From Candidatus Heimdallarchaeota archaeon (GTDB lineage Archaea; Asgardarchaeota; Heimdallarchaeia; Hodarchaeales; Hodarchaeaceae): a stretch of DNA of 64,000 nucleotides. Location of the stretch: positions 2,905,231 through 2,969,230 of the forward strand of contig CP070695.1 of the NCBI GenBank assembly GCA_020353515.1, written 5' to 3'. Position 1 is the stretch's first letter. Every line of letters starts with the position of its first letter. A program made the translations under genes and the position numbers. This document shows, piece after piece, positions 10,001-19,217 of this stretch. The notes below the pieces were generated by a model, which was given only the letters and a program-made list of their open reading frames with translations, had not been told where the DNA came from and made no database searches.

Positions 10001-12913
10001 CTTCTGATCTCCCACATCCTCCACATAACTCCTCTCTTCTGGGCCTTCCATCATAAGCACATCAAAGAAATACCACCGACTTATTCCGCCTTGAAGAACA
10101 TAATAATCCTCATACCACCAGAACCACCAGAGTTCCTGTCTGCTTTTCCATGACGTGACAGTGAAAACTGAGGGCCAATAGCTTGAATCAGCAAAATGTT
10201 CATTCTCAGACTCGGGATCTGGCTCCACTCCATAAACTGAACTGTCAACAAAAGAGATAGCTAGAACAGTAGAGATTGGATTGCCATTTACATCTGAGAC
10301 TCTTATTGTTACTTTCGCAGTATCACCAGGTTCATAAACAGGACGATCTGAGGTGATTTCAACTTGGATTGTTGAATCAACTTCTATCTTCAAATAAGTA
10401 TCTAGAATTGCTCCGTCGTCTAATATCGCATAAATATAAACATAGAAATAGGGGGCTAGAAATCCGATATTCTCTATGTTAAGAGTAAAACTATTGATAG
10501 GTGATACAATGTCAATAAACTCAGTTGAAGCAATGCCTCTCTTGACGAATTGAACCATCACTGGCGTATTAGTATTTCCATCAAAGTTGCACTGAAGTGT
10601 TATACTTTCATCAATACTATATTTTTCTTTGTCGGAAGACAAAGAAATTTCCTGAGGGGAACCAACGGAAAATTCAAGAGTTGTTGGCGACCGATACATT
10701 ATCCTGGAACCCCACTCATAGCTTACTTCAGTCTCTAGATAGATCCAAAGCCTGTATTTTCCCTTAGGAGCCAGAGAAGAGAGTTTGAAGAATAAAGAAT
10801 CCCCATATTCTGAAATATCTTCCTCTGTTTCAACTAGTAAATCAAAATCTGGATCATAAACTCGAAGTAAGACTGATCCTTCTATCAGTTCGTTTGATGC
10901 TCTGTTTAGGATCTCAACTGACAGTTTTACCTCATCTTCAGGTTCATATGTTGTAGAATCTAAAGAAACTTTCAACAAATTCCGATTAACATTGAATCTG
11001 GTTATATCTGAACCCTTACGACCATCATTACTAATGATTTCAATTAACAAGCAAAAATGAATGAAATCAGCTAGCATTGATTGAGTTAAGTTGAATTCAT
11101 AGCTACCCCGTCCGTAATCATCAATAGAAGAACTGAATGTAGCTAGTGAAGAATTTTCTCCTGAATCGCTTACTCCATAAAGAGTTATATCAACATCGAC
11201 ATTTGTAACTGGTTCCCAATTCCACCACCACGAAGAAGATCCAGTTTTAATTACTTGATAGGCACCAAAATAAACTGTGATAGATTCATCTACATGTGGA
11301 AACCAGGGGTTGATATAAGACCAGACGTAAATGTAGTCAGTAATTTGTACACTATCTGACGTTGGTACCTCACGACCCACTGTATCTGTAACTGTAACAT
11401 TTATTGAAATAGAAGACTCATCATCAAATTCGTCTTCTTCAGGTAATCTTTGTCTAAACTCCCAATAACCATCGCTATCCGTTATTCCTGAAAGAACTTC
11501 AAAATCTCCGATTAACAATTCAATTTGACTATTTGACACAGGACGGCCGAAATAATATTCTGCAGTCACATTTCCAGATAATACATTCCCAGGAGCAACA
11601 TACTCTTGGTCTAGATTTAAAGAAACTCGGAATGCTGGTTTTTCATATTTATCAACTCGTATTTTAATCGAATCATCAGAATCTCCTTTTTCAACATATA
11701 TATAATACTCTCCAAGCTCTGAATCAGGATCTAAAGAAAATGAATAAGAGATAATTCCATGTTCATCAGTTGACATTACTTTTTGAAACAGTATATGTTG
11801 AGATGGCGAAAGGAATTTTACAGTCACCTCTGTTTCAACTGGTTCCTTTAATGCCTTGTAATAATCATTTTTCCATACTAATATTCGTGTATTGATAGTT
11901 TCAGTAGGTAAATAGATTGGTTTGTCAGTTGTAATTATAAATTCATAAGGAGTGAATGTCTCATAATTTCCATTCCAATCCCAAGAATAACCACCACGGT
12001 ATAAATCACGGATAACATAAACAGATTCACCATTGAATGTCGCACTGAGATTTGCTAAAATACTCCATTCGTTTGAAAGTGTTTCTGAAGGGGTAAATTC
12101 TATTTCAACAACTCCCTGATCATCAGTTTGCCATGTTAAGGGATCAATACTTGAATACTCATATTGAGAAGTATTATAATTGTACGAATAACTACCAACA
12201 ACAAGCTCAACGTCAGCAAAAGGAATTGGGGAGAAATCACTCGTATTTAAGACATATGCAATTGAAGCATGGGGTATCCCTGGAACATATTCATAGGGAA
12301 CTCGCCAAAAAAGACCAATACTTGCAACAGTAAATGCTCTATATCTTGTAGTAGACTCAGATTCGGATCGAACTATAATCGAATAGCGACCACTTGTTTC
12401 AGTTGTGAATGATCCTGCCCACTCACCATTGGAGTCTGTAATAATCGTCCCCGAATCAATAATACGCTCTGAACGAGGTTCATAGCTATAATAATAGTAC
12501 CATCCCCAATATTCTCCCTCAATGATTTCCCATGTCAGAGTTTCTCCTGCTGCTGGATTTAATCCTCGCTTTGCTTGGATTGTAAAATCCAGAGGCTCAT
12601 TTGGAGTGGTAATTTGGCTTTCAAGATCTATATTAAGAACTAATCTATCTGAATACGATGAAATTTTTGTTTTAACAGGACTAGACTGCTCATCAATAGA
12701 TAAAGGACTAGGTTGAAAGTCACGAGATTGATAATTTACCTCATAGTCAATGGGTTCAACTTCTTGATCAACCGTAAACATCGAATTATTATTATCAAAA
12801 GCAGTTTTTATATCATTATTCTCTATCAAACCTTCATTATGAATACCTAGGGTTTGATATACGTTTGTAAAAAGAATAAACACAAGAAATAATCCAACTA
12901 TCCTTTTAAACAT
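7070..12913 (-). CDS. membrane-anchored alpha-2-macroglobulin family protein
   Basis: At 1947 residues this is the largest gene here. It has an N-terminal hydrophobic signal (IVGLFLVFILFTNVYQTLG), a series of beta-sandwich macroglobulin (MG) repeats, a bait-like Glu/Asp-rich segment near residue 975, and the A2M signature (VDSGLWEMEINLPDNIGEW). The thioester motif YGCVEQTTSR follows, with Cys1203 and Gln1206, and then an alpha-helical thioester domain with GGWGWW. It ends in a transmembrane helix and basic tail (VAVRRKSV). The family traps proteases or covalently tags targets through the thioester, here at the outer cell face. Bacterial relatives carry CLEQ or CGEQ. The gene is transcribed alone. 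Family assignment is firm; the target is unknown. Confidence 0.92.
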   Translation of the reverse strand: MFKRIVGLFLVFILFTNVYQTLGIHNEGLIENNDIKTAFDNNNSMFTVDQEVEPIDYEVNYQSRDFQPSPLSIDEQSSPVKTKISSYSDRLVLNIDLESQITTPNEPLDFTIQAKRGLNPAAGETLTWEIIEGEYWGWYYYYSYEPRSERIIDSGTIITDSNGEWAGSFTTETSGRYSIIVRSESESTTRYRAFTVASIGLFWRVPYEYVPGIPHASIAYVLNTSDFSPIPFADVELVVGSYSYNYNTSQYEYSSIDPLTWQTDDQGVVEIEFTPSETLSNEWSILANLSATFNGESVYVIRDLYRGGYSWDWNGNYETFTPYEFIITTDKPIYLPTETINTRILVWKNDYYKALKEPVETEVTVKFLSPSQHILFQKVMSTDEHGIISYSFSLDPDSELGEYYIYVEKGDSDDSIKIRVDKYEKPAFRVSLNLDQEYVAPGNVLSGNVTAEYYFGRPVSNSQIELLIGDFEVLSGITDSDGYWEFRQRLPEEDEFDDESSISINVTVTDTVGREVPTSDSVQITDYIYVWSYINPWFPHVDESITVYFGAYQVIKTGSSSWWWNWEPVTNVDVDITLYGVSDSGENSSLATFSSSIDDYGRGSYEFNLTQSMLADFIHFCLLIEIISNDGRKGSDITRFNVNRNLLKVSLDSTTYEPEDEVKLSVEILNRASNELIEGSVLLRVYDPDFDLLVETEEDISEYGDSLFFKLSSLAPKGKYRLWIYLETEVSYEWGSRIMYRSPTTLEFSVGSPQEISLSSDKEKYSIDESITLQCNFDGNTNTPVMVQFVKRGIASTEFIDIVSPINSFTLNIENIGFLAPYFYVYIYAILDDGAILDTYLKIEVDSTIQVEITSDRPVYEPGDTAKVTIRVSDVNGNPISTVLAISFVDSSVYGVEPDPESENEHFADSSYWPSVFTVTSWKSRQELWWFWWYEDYYVLQGGISRWYFFDVLMMEGPEERSYVEDVGDQKSDVSQEEQEKEVRDNLPENAFWNPCVIVDSGLWEMEINLPDNIGEWTVRVVATTETGAGVLEKGTFKTFLPFFVEINKDPYVFQDDVFVIRGIVYNYLDEMVNISLLLDTEEGVLLLGYKQQHLLLPSGFLGSIGWACFAEGSGFFNITLYGSTTVSNGTKFSDAIRKPLDVIPNGVSFEARNSGFVTTNPSFSYEKYEEAVQATEFLQLTLGFGTAAISSWERLVGYPYGCVEQTTSRLIPNALVLQYLAEIGQLDNETEEEIHNMIVSGLSRLYSFQHRDGGWGWWHDDESKVFMTSLAIYCLGLINDAGISIDSGVIEDGLKYLEQHQHSEGYWEPDSWRNIDQTSFTALILRSVLSFKELTDSDAITDAIEYIESAWTDSDKQSTYLVGLYLTSVPGSGYGTSSFTSELLDFLVEETKFSSKGSYWSYATEDNYWWRALGGDVEVTALAIHALVVNDAGPNMHVIQGALEWLLDRQSYYGWGNTADTAAAISSLITVNHELSGSDEDSSVAVYVNDLLQGNYSLSISSQASVYLKLSDILVSGPNQVEFVKYGNGNVSFYFQGSQVLRSLPSIVIPDKVEATPGGDFSVDLSLSPQSSNVFASELSIEPIKGEITPLINLSDSISLLNRKIIISYDYKAPSKIGTYLISGFEITYRLSDLNKEEKSPGIISRRYGPIELEVVEEVEGILFVPTQDSSPPRFSENTDKILQEGLILERGYSKSTSYQKGDLVIVTLSITNTEQVENFIMLEDTVPSGFDLDVNTIVHPDATYEITSSGVAFFFPELAMGTTEVSYGIIAMDVRQSLVPPAQLSSMYHDWVIHSTSKVLGATRIPIDPSTGSVIKDMEFPIIQSLKLEEGVYDNRAVLNVEVNAVDNWGISSVRVFVEQESWGIYECVKTDDTWTVKISKLHDGQSRAFVEVIDLAGNTKVGDTTEKYLELDSLVVPVFPIITLLIVAIVSATIASVAVRRKSV

Positions 12914-13067
12914 GCAATCATCTCAAATTATTCAATTATGTGAAGAATTGACCTCATCAAATAATTACAACAACTGCAATAAGATACCAAGCATTAGAAC
13001 AGAAATTAGCTAAGTGTTCGAATTTTTAGAATAGGTCTTAAATTCTCCAATTAGGTTTGATATCTGA

Positions 13068-15647
13068 TTAATTAAAAAAAACGGTTAATGGGATAATAAG
13101 TGCACCTTGTTGTGCTTCACTCTCCCTTATCTGAATTCCAAAACGGCTACTAGCTCCCAGGATTTCCCTCACGTAATGCATCCGATCAATGAATTTCTGT
13201 CCATTACGAAACACATCTGGATGATAAGCCCTAAGGTATTGAGGTACATTGTGAGAGCCTTTACCAATAATATAGGGAAATCCGTCCCACTTTTTCCATT
13301 CTACTTCGGGATTCAAACCCATTTCGTTACAATAATGTAAAAAAGCGCCTACTGAAGGTGTTTTAGAACGATATTTGGTGGGTGACCGCCGTAATGGTCC
13401 ACGTATTGTCAAATCTGGTAATAATTGTGAAACCTGACCTCTAAGAATGTTTCGACAAATGTTAAAAATAACTCTACGAGCATTTTCTCTCCGATTAATC
13501 GATTTATCGGTTAGGAGTGTCGTAAGGAGCTCTCTCTGAGCTTTTCTAGCTAAGGGGGACCAATCAGACCTAACAGCTTCAAAACCTCGGATTATTATAC
13601 TGTTGGTTAACATGCTAACATATGCATATGCCTTTTTTCGCCCTTTTTTCAATATAATCCGTGAAGCTATGTCCTCAAGTTGGAGTTCTAGAAATTCTGG
13701 AAGTTTCTCGGATAAAAATGATCGATAATCATCAATGACTTTCAAAAGTTGTTTTCTTTCTTGAGATCTTGTTAAATGAGACCTTTGGTTTGATAGCACA
13801 AATTCGATGAAAATTGAATCAGTATCACCATATCGAAGAAAAACATCGTAAGGATGATCCTCTGAAAACTCATTTGTCCAAAGTTCAAGCTTGTCGCGTA
13901 ATAATTCGCGCGCTATAGCTGTAATAGAATTCGCTATTATATGATGGTAGAATCTTCCTCGTGGATAATTTGATGCACCCAAAAGAGAATTTGCCATCAA
14001 CTTTAAGGATCGCTGTCTCTTTTCAAGTATATCCAAGCGTTTTTGGATCTTTGCTTCGTTAGATTGGTCTTTAGTATTCCTTATTTCTTCTTGTGTCTGA
14101 TATCGCTGTTTAAGAATTCGATCCATTAACTCGGCAAGCGCACCACGAAGCTCTTTTTTGAACCTTTGATCAGAGGGGAATGATTCTGAATTGGGGATCA
14201 ATGTTTCACCTGAAATATTATGTGTCCGTACGATATTCGGATACAATGATCTGAAATCTAAGATCGCTACTGATGAAGCCTCATCAACTTTGGGATCCAA
14301 CACCCACCCTCCTAAATGGGGGTATTTTCGAGAAAATTCATTCCTTCTTTTCAATTCAGCTTTACTTGGTTTTGAGGGAATAAGTATGTCTCTCGAACAA
14401 AGGATTCTCATTAATTCAAGCTCCCCAATATTTCGACTTGTAGAAAGAATCCCTTCAGGTAACGGGTAACCAGATAATCGACATAATTCTATGGAATTTG
14501 ATACTCCTAACTCGGTAGCTAAACGAAATGTAAGGATCGCATCTTTCAAAGAATAATCATAAAATAGTTGTGCATCGTTTTCTGATCCTTGAATCCCATT
14601 CCGCCATAATTCTCCAAGACTTTTTGTCAGTTTAACTTTCGTCTCTCCTAAAACCTCCTCAGCCACGGAATCTAATGTTTTTTGTCCGCTGATTGGGTGT
14701 ATTCCCCATGTCTTTGGTAATAAGTCTACTACCGCTCGTCCTTTCAAACGGTAACTTTCAACAGGAATTTTTGATTTGATTATTTCTTTCTGTAATCCCT
14801 TGAATAATGCTAGCTCACCCAAGGATTTTCCATATCTTGATAATCGGGCAGTCAGATAAGGGATGTCAAAAAATGTTCCATTAAATGAAAGTAGAATATC
14901 TGGTTTTAATACCTTAATAGTATTTAAAAACTCATTTAATAACGTTATTTCTGCCTGGTCAGTATTATTTTCAAGAATAATTACTTTGGAGTCAGGGTTA
15001 TCAGTTTCCACCGTCCCCCAAGCCATTGAGATAGCTGTGATCCTTCTTTTCTTTTCGAGTAATAGTTCGTGAATCGTTTCTCCTTCTTTATAATCAACCT
15101 CAATATCAAAGGCGAGAAGTGACGGTTGATAATCACCTAACACCTCAGGTTTCTGTGATAGATCTGTGTATAAAGCTTCTATTATTAAAGCATCTTCTTC
15201 TTGCTTGAGAATTGTCCCTGTTACAGTAATACGATGCAATGCCCGTAATCCTCTATCAATGAGAAAACGACGGGTAAATGGAATATCAGCTTCATGAACT
15301 TCGATTCCAGCTTGTTGAATGAGGTTTCTGACCTCTGGAACACGATACGGAACATTTCCAATTAATTTTGTTACTCTCCGAGGGAACCCTCCAAAATAAG
15401 TGCGTTTCTTACAAGGTGTTGCCTGAAATAACCAATTCTTAATGTAATCACTCCCCCTTGCTAATATTGTCTCTATCGCATCCTCTCCAGCTTCTGCGTA
15501 AAAATAGGGGAGATAACCACTGACCCGAACTTCAACTCGCCTGCTGTTAGACCGACCCCAGAGACGAAGAAGAGGTCTTTCAATTCCTTCTTGAATTTGG
15601 ATCTCATAATCCGCATCTAGAAGGACAAACTCAAAAGATGATCCCAC
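13068..15647 (-). CDS. polB: family B DNA polymerase with 3'-5' exonuclease
   Basis: The 859-residue protein starts at GTG 15647. The exonuclease motifs are intact: Exo I FDIE (about residue 178), Exo II FNGTFFD and Exo III YDYSLKD. Polymerase motif A is DFRSLYP (about 461) and motif C is YGDTDS (about 605), with both catalytic aspartates. Motif B reads KLMANSLLG, so Leu556 replaces the usual Tyr of NSxYG. The C-terminal IIPLTVFFN resembles a PCNA-binding PIP box with Ile in place of Gln. It copies DNA in replication or repair. The non-standard motif B hints at a specialised paralogue rather than the main replicase, which is an inference. Confidence 0.93.
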   Translation of the reverse strand: MGSSFEFVLLDADYEIQIQEGIERPLLRLWGRSNSRRVEVRVSGYLPYFYAEAGEDAIETILARGSDYIKNWLFQATPCKKRTYFGGFPRRVTKLIGNVPYRVPEVRNLIQQAGIEVHEADIPFTRRFLIDRGLRALHRITVTGTILKQEEDALIIEALYTDLSQKPEVLGDYQPSLLAFDIEVDYKEGETIHELLLEKKRRITAISMAWGTVETDNPDSKVIILENNTDQAEITLLNEFLNTIKVLKPDILLSFNGTFFDIPYLTARLSRYGKSLGELALFKGLQKEIIKSKIPVESYRLKGRAVVDLLPKTWGIHPISGQKTLDSVAEEVLGETKVKLTKSLGELWRNGIQGSENDAQLFYDYSLKDAILTFRLATELGVSNSIELCRLSGYPLPEGILSTSRNIGELELMRILCSRDILIPSKPSKAELKRRNEFSRKYPHLGGWVLDPKVDEASSVAILDFRSLYPNIVRTHNISGETLIPNSESFPSDQRFKKELRGALAELMDRILKQRYQTQEEIRNTKDQSNEAKIQKRLDILEKRQRSLKLMANSLLGASNYPRGRFYHHIIANSITAIARELLRDKLELWTNEFSEDHPYDVFLRYGDTDSIFIEFVLSNQRSHLTRSQERKQLLKVIDDYRSFLSEKLPEFLELQLEDIASRIILKKGRKKAYAYVSMLTNSIIIRGFEAVRSDWSPLARKAQRELLTTLLTDKSINRRENARRVIFNICRNILRGQVSQLLPDLTIRGPLRRSPTKYRSKTPSVGAFLHYCNEMGLNPEVEWKKWDGFPYIIGKGSHNVPQYLRAYHPDVFRNGQKFIDRMHYVREILGASSRFGIQIRESEAQQGALIIPLTVFFN

Positions 15648-15700
15648 TGCTTTTTACACCAAGAAAAGTTAAATTTTGGTTAACTTCTGTGATTAAACCT

Positions 15701-17653
15701 TTAAGTTTTATACTTGATGGCAAGAAAATTGATCACTTCTGCTGCATCTTCAGCAGAGTCAGCAGCTTGCTCAATCATGTTAATCACATCTTTAATAGCG
15801 TACCATGTCCCATAATGCATTTCTCGAGAAGAAATGAAAAGATGCTGATTCATTATTTGATACAATAAGTCGAGATCAGTTTCACGGTCTCTAACTGTGT
15901 GATAAACCCCTGCAACAGCGTCTAACTTGATTTCAAGTACTTGGAGAACATCAACTGTTGTTCTAACTAATGCTCGCAAAGCAATTGCAGCATCATGTAA
16001 CTTTTCTTGAATTAATGGAGGTACTTCCTCAATTGGGATCGTTTGAATGCGAAATAATGCTCCTAAAGTCAATCCTGCGACCCGATCTAAACGTCTGGCG
16101 ATTCGCAAGAAGTTATTTGCATCAGGTGTTTTATACAAACTTCGATAAGTCTGGACAACAATTTCCTCAAGTTGACTGTCAGCTTGGAGTTCTAGATCTT
16201 TTGCTCGTAAGGAATATCTTGCCGACCTTTCCTGAAAATTTGCTGTTTCCATCGCTTCTTGCTCAAGATAAACCAACAAGCCCTTTGTCGCATGGATAAC
16301 AGATTTTTCTACAAGCTGAGCATGATCCAAAGTTGTTTGAAACTGAGCCCAACCCGGCCGTGTTTCTCGAACTATGACTAAACTGATCGCGCCAAGTAGT
16401 AACAACAAACCTGCCGTGTGTAAAGGCACACGTAATACTAAATCTAATCGTTCTTGATTTGAGTTGTACCAAAGCTGGGCAATAAAACAAGCTACCATTG
16501 GTCCAGTGAAGTAACCTAGATCTTTGATTGCACGATAGAAACCAATAACTTTTGGTTTTTGGTCTTCAGGAGCGATATCAACTGAAATTGAAGGTAATAC
16601 AGGATAATAAAGGCCTACACCAATCCCACCTAAGGCTGAAAGAATGAATAACACTAGAAAGGGGGCATCTCCCGCCTGCAAACCGAAAATTGCCACTGCC
16701 TCCACAACCAAACCTAGAGAAGTTGGAACCTTTCTACCAATTTTATCGCTAATATTTCCCGCCAAAGGCATTACGAGTGCCCAAGATAAAGTGAAAACTC
16801 CTGTGATTAATCCGGTTTCTCTAATCGAAAACTCATAACCATACATGGTACTACTAAGCATTAGAGGGAGGAACAGTACAATGATACCATCTACCATTTT
16901 ACTGATGTGGCCATTAAGGCAGGTCAAGATTACAGTTGGCCTTATAATGAGATTTCGAAACTTGGGGGTAGTTTTGGTTTCAATAGGAGTACGAAGCTTT
17001 TCTAGTTCTTCTTGAGTCCCCGACTTGACAGTTGACCTTACAGCAATAAATGCTATAATTAATCCGAGGGAGGAAACAATTGCTGAAAACGTAAATGCTT
17101 CAGCTGCTTCCGTTATCATAGTTATCCAGCCAGCCATCACTGCTCCAAATGAATAACCTCCATAGACTGCTAGCTCCATAACACCCATCCATTGAGCACG
17201 TCGGGCGGCAGTACTTATATCAGAGAGATAAGTCATAGCACCTGCGTAAAGAAGTCCTTCACCAGCACCTAAGATTGAATTTCCAATCCCTAATAACAAA
17301 GGGTCTCCGTCTGAGAACAAAAGAGGAATAGCTCCGACTACAAAACACCCAGCACCTAAGAGAATCATAATTTTTGTACCAATTCTCTGCGTATACACTC
17401 CAGTAAAAAGACCAGCAATAGCTTTAAACAATCCAAACCCCGCGATAGTAAACGCAATAGATATCCAAGCCCAATTTGTAAACCATCTCGAAAATTCAAG
17501 TCGATCTTCTGCAAATGTTGATAGAATGGTGCGTTGAACTCCATACGCCGAAGCAATGAAAAATAAGACACTTAATATTCCTAGAATTAGTATAATTCGG
17601 TTTAATCCTTTCTCCTCCACTTTTTTTTCCTCTAGATTCTCATCATTTGCCAC
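15701..17653 (-). CDS. MFS transporter fused to a C-terminal PhoU-like domain
   Basis: The protein has 650 residues from GTG 17653. Residues 20-440 contain about twelve membrane helices with the MFS loop motifs (GVYTQRIGTK and GNISDKIGRKVP, the form of GxxxDxxGRR/K). Residues 455-650 are soluble and helical (RIARRLDRVAGLTLGALF; KDVINMIEQAADSAEDAAEV), like PhoU/DUF47 proteins that regulate phosphate uptake. The fusion suggests a transporter whose activity is sensed or gated by its own cytosolic domain, possibly for phosphate or a phosphorylated solute. A TATA-like box on the minus strand lies near 17708-17717. MFS is sure; PhoU-like is likely; the substrate is unknown. Confidence 0.85.
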   Translation of the reverse strand: MANDENLEEKKVEEKGLNRIILILGILSVLFFIASAYGVQRTILSTFAEDRLEFSRWFTNWAWISIAFTIAGFGLFKAIAGLFTGVYTQRIGTKIMILLGAGCFVVGAIPLLFSDGDPLLLGIGNSILGAGEGLLYAGAMTYLSDISTAARRAQWMGVMELAVYGGYSFGAVMAGWITMITEAAEAFTFSAIVSSLGLIIAFIAVRSTVKSGTQEELEKLRTPIETKTTPKFRNLIIRPTVILTCLNGHISKMVDGIIVLFLPLMLSSTMYGYEFSIRETGLITGVFTLSWALVMPLAGNISDKIGRKVPTSLGLVVEAVAIFGLQAGDAPFLVLFILSALGGIGVGLYYPVLPSISVDIAPEDQKPKVIGFYRAIKDLGYFTGPMVACFIAQLWYNSNQERLDLVLRVPLHTAGLLLLLGAISLVIVRETRPGWAQFQTTLDHAQLVEKSVIHATKGLLVYLEQEAMETANFQERSARYSLRAKDLELQADSQLEEIVVQTYRSLYKTPDANNFLRIARRLDRVAGLTLGALFRIQTIPIEEVPPLIQEKLHDAAIALRALVRTTVDVLQVLEIKLDAVAGVYHTVRDRETDLDLLYQIMNQHLFISSREMHYGTWYAIKDVINMIEQAADSAEDAAEVINFLAIKYKT

Positions 17654-17959
17654 TAGAAGAGTCTCCCTAATGATAGGTTTGACTAATTTTTCTGAGCATA
17701 CTTAACTCTTTTTATTTATACATCTTCTCTGAATTTTATTTTTACTCGAAAGCTTTCTGTAGAGTATCTGTTCTTGGATCGTATGGATGAAAGAGGAATC
17801 AATTATTTTTTGTGGAGAGAAAAATTATGACTTCAAGAGGCTATTGTTGTTTAAACTCTAATCCCTCAATCTAATTGTGAGGGGATAAAATCAATCTCAT
17901 GATAGACAAAAAGAAAGGAGAAGAGAAGAAAACTCCTCAATGAAGAATCTCTTGTTTTT
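17654..17959. other. intergenic region upstream of the MFS-PhoU gene
   Basis: These 306 bases hold no convincing gene. On the minus strand a T-rich stretch after 17960 probably ends the membrane-protein transcript. A small inverted repeat CCCTCA/TGAGGG (17863-17868 with 17878-17883) is present. A TATA-like sequence near 17708-17717 fits the promoter of the gene starting at 17653. Confidence 0.35.
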
Positions 17960-18985
17960 TTAGGAGGCTTTTGACTGTTCTTTTATTCTCTCTGTTGAAT
18001 ATTTTCCTCGAGAAATGATATCCATAAAGCGGACAATGATAAACATTTCAAGGACTCCAACGCCTATCCCTACGGTGAACAGAATTAACAGAATAAAACT
18101 ATATAATTGTTCCTCGGGAATCTTTCCAGACATTATCACTATTAATCCTGATAAGAAGGTCAATATTCCAAGGAGATAGATATATAAGAGCAATTTTTTG
18201 TGATAACTAACACTGTAATCTCCCAATCTTGAATCTCCTATTATAAAACCGCTAATCACACGATTAAAACGCAAATAGGCATTATTGATTGTATTGAAGC
18301 CTTTTCGGGGAGTAGTCCGTAGAACTCTAAAAATTCTTGAGAAAATGGAAACAACACTTACTACAATTCCAGTTTCAGATATCACAATAAATATGATTAC
18401 GAGAACGAACATAACTGCTACAATGCCTATAAAAAGCATCAAAGGGTCTTGAATGATGTCAGCTATTATATCGAAAATAAAACCTATGATGTCAAGGATA
18501 CCAAAACGATCGTATTGTAAGCTACCATCAGGATTATACACATCATATCCAATTATACGTAAAATAATTTCCAATATAGACCATTCTGGATACGTCGCAA
18601 AGAAGAAAGTCCATAAGCTATCTAACAAGGAACCAATGTCAATATTCTTAAAAAAATCTCCAAGTTTCAACAAATTTTCATTGATGATATAACCTATGGC
18701 GATTAGAAAGACACCAGAAAATACCCCTGAGATTATGAAAAAACCTGGTATGCTTTCCATAAAAGCGCGTTCATCAGGATTCAATGGATTGTCAGTAGCT
18801 TTAACTCGAATGAACCGTATAGACCGTCCAATGACACGGGAAATCCAAACATAAGGCCAAAAAATAATTTTAAGGATTCCTACTATGAAACCCCAAATTC
18901 CTGAAAAAATGGCCCTAATATCCTCCTTTCCAAAACCATCACTTAAATCAAAACTATACTTCCCTTTTTTTGTTTCTTCTGTCAA
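17960..18985 (-). CDS. multi-pass membrane protein of unknown function
   Basis: The 341-residue product starts at TTG 18985, supported by GAGGTT about 7 bases upstream. It has a hydrophilic N-terminus, an amphipathic or re-entrant segment (IWGFIVGILKIIFWPYVWIS), then about five clear membrane helices (for example FFIISGVFSGVFLIAIGYII, FIGIVAVMFVLVIIFIVI, FILLILFTVGIGVGVLEMFI). A basic cytosolic loop lies in the middle and the tail is charged. No family motif is recognised. Transporter or scaffold roles are both possible. Confidence 0.7.
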   Translation of the reverse strand: MTEETKKGKYSFDLSDGFGKEDIRAIFSGIWGFIVGILKIIFWPYVWISRVIGRSIRFIRVKATDNPLNPDERAFMESIPGFFIISGVFSGVFLIAIGYIINENLLKLGDFFKNIDIGSLLDSLWTFFFATYPEWSILEIILRIIGYDVYNPDGSLQYDRFGILDIIGFIFDIIADIIQDPLMLFIGIVAVMFVLVIIFIVISETGIVVSVVSIFSRIFRVLRTTPRKGFNTINNAYLRFNRVISGFIIGDSRLGDYSVSYHKKLLLYIYLLGILTFLSGLIVIMSGKIPEEQLYSFILLILFTVGIGVGVLEMFIIVRFMDIISRGKYSTERIKEQSKAS

Positions 18986-19217
18986 TTAAATAACCTCACT
19001 ATTGAATTAAAGAGTTTTCCATGCCTCTAGATAATATTTTTCAGAGCTTTTAATGAAGTGATAAGATAGCTAATCTCTCTTCTGATAAATTTTTATATTT
19101 TTTTATATTTTCAACAAATCATTTGAAATAACATGATTATGTTTTTTTATAATTCCGTAACTATACCTTTTTTTGAAAAATAAACTTTATTTTAAGGAAA
19201 TCAGAGGTAATTAAGAT

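Noticed and set aside
17861-17886. CCCTCA/TGAGGG hairpin in the gap between the MFS-PhoU and membrane protein genes
   Set aside because: Only six base pairs, not followed by a T run on the relevant strand, so neither a convincing terminator nor an operator.
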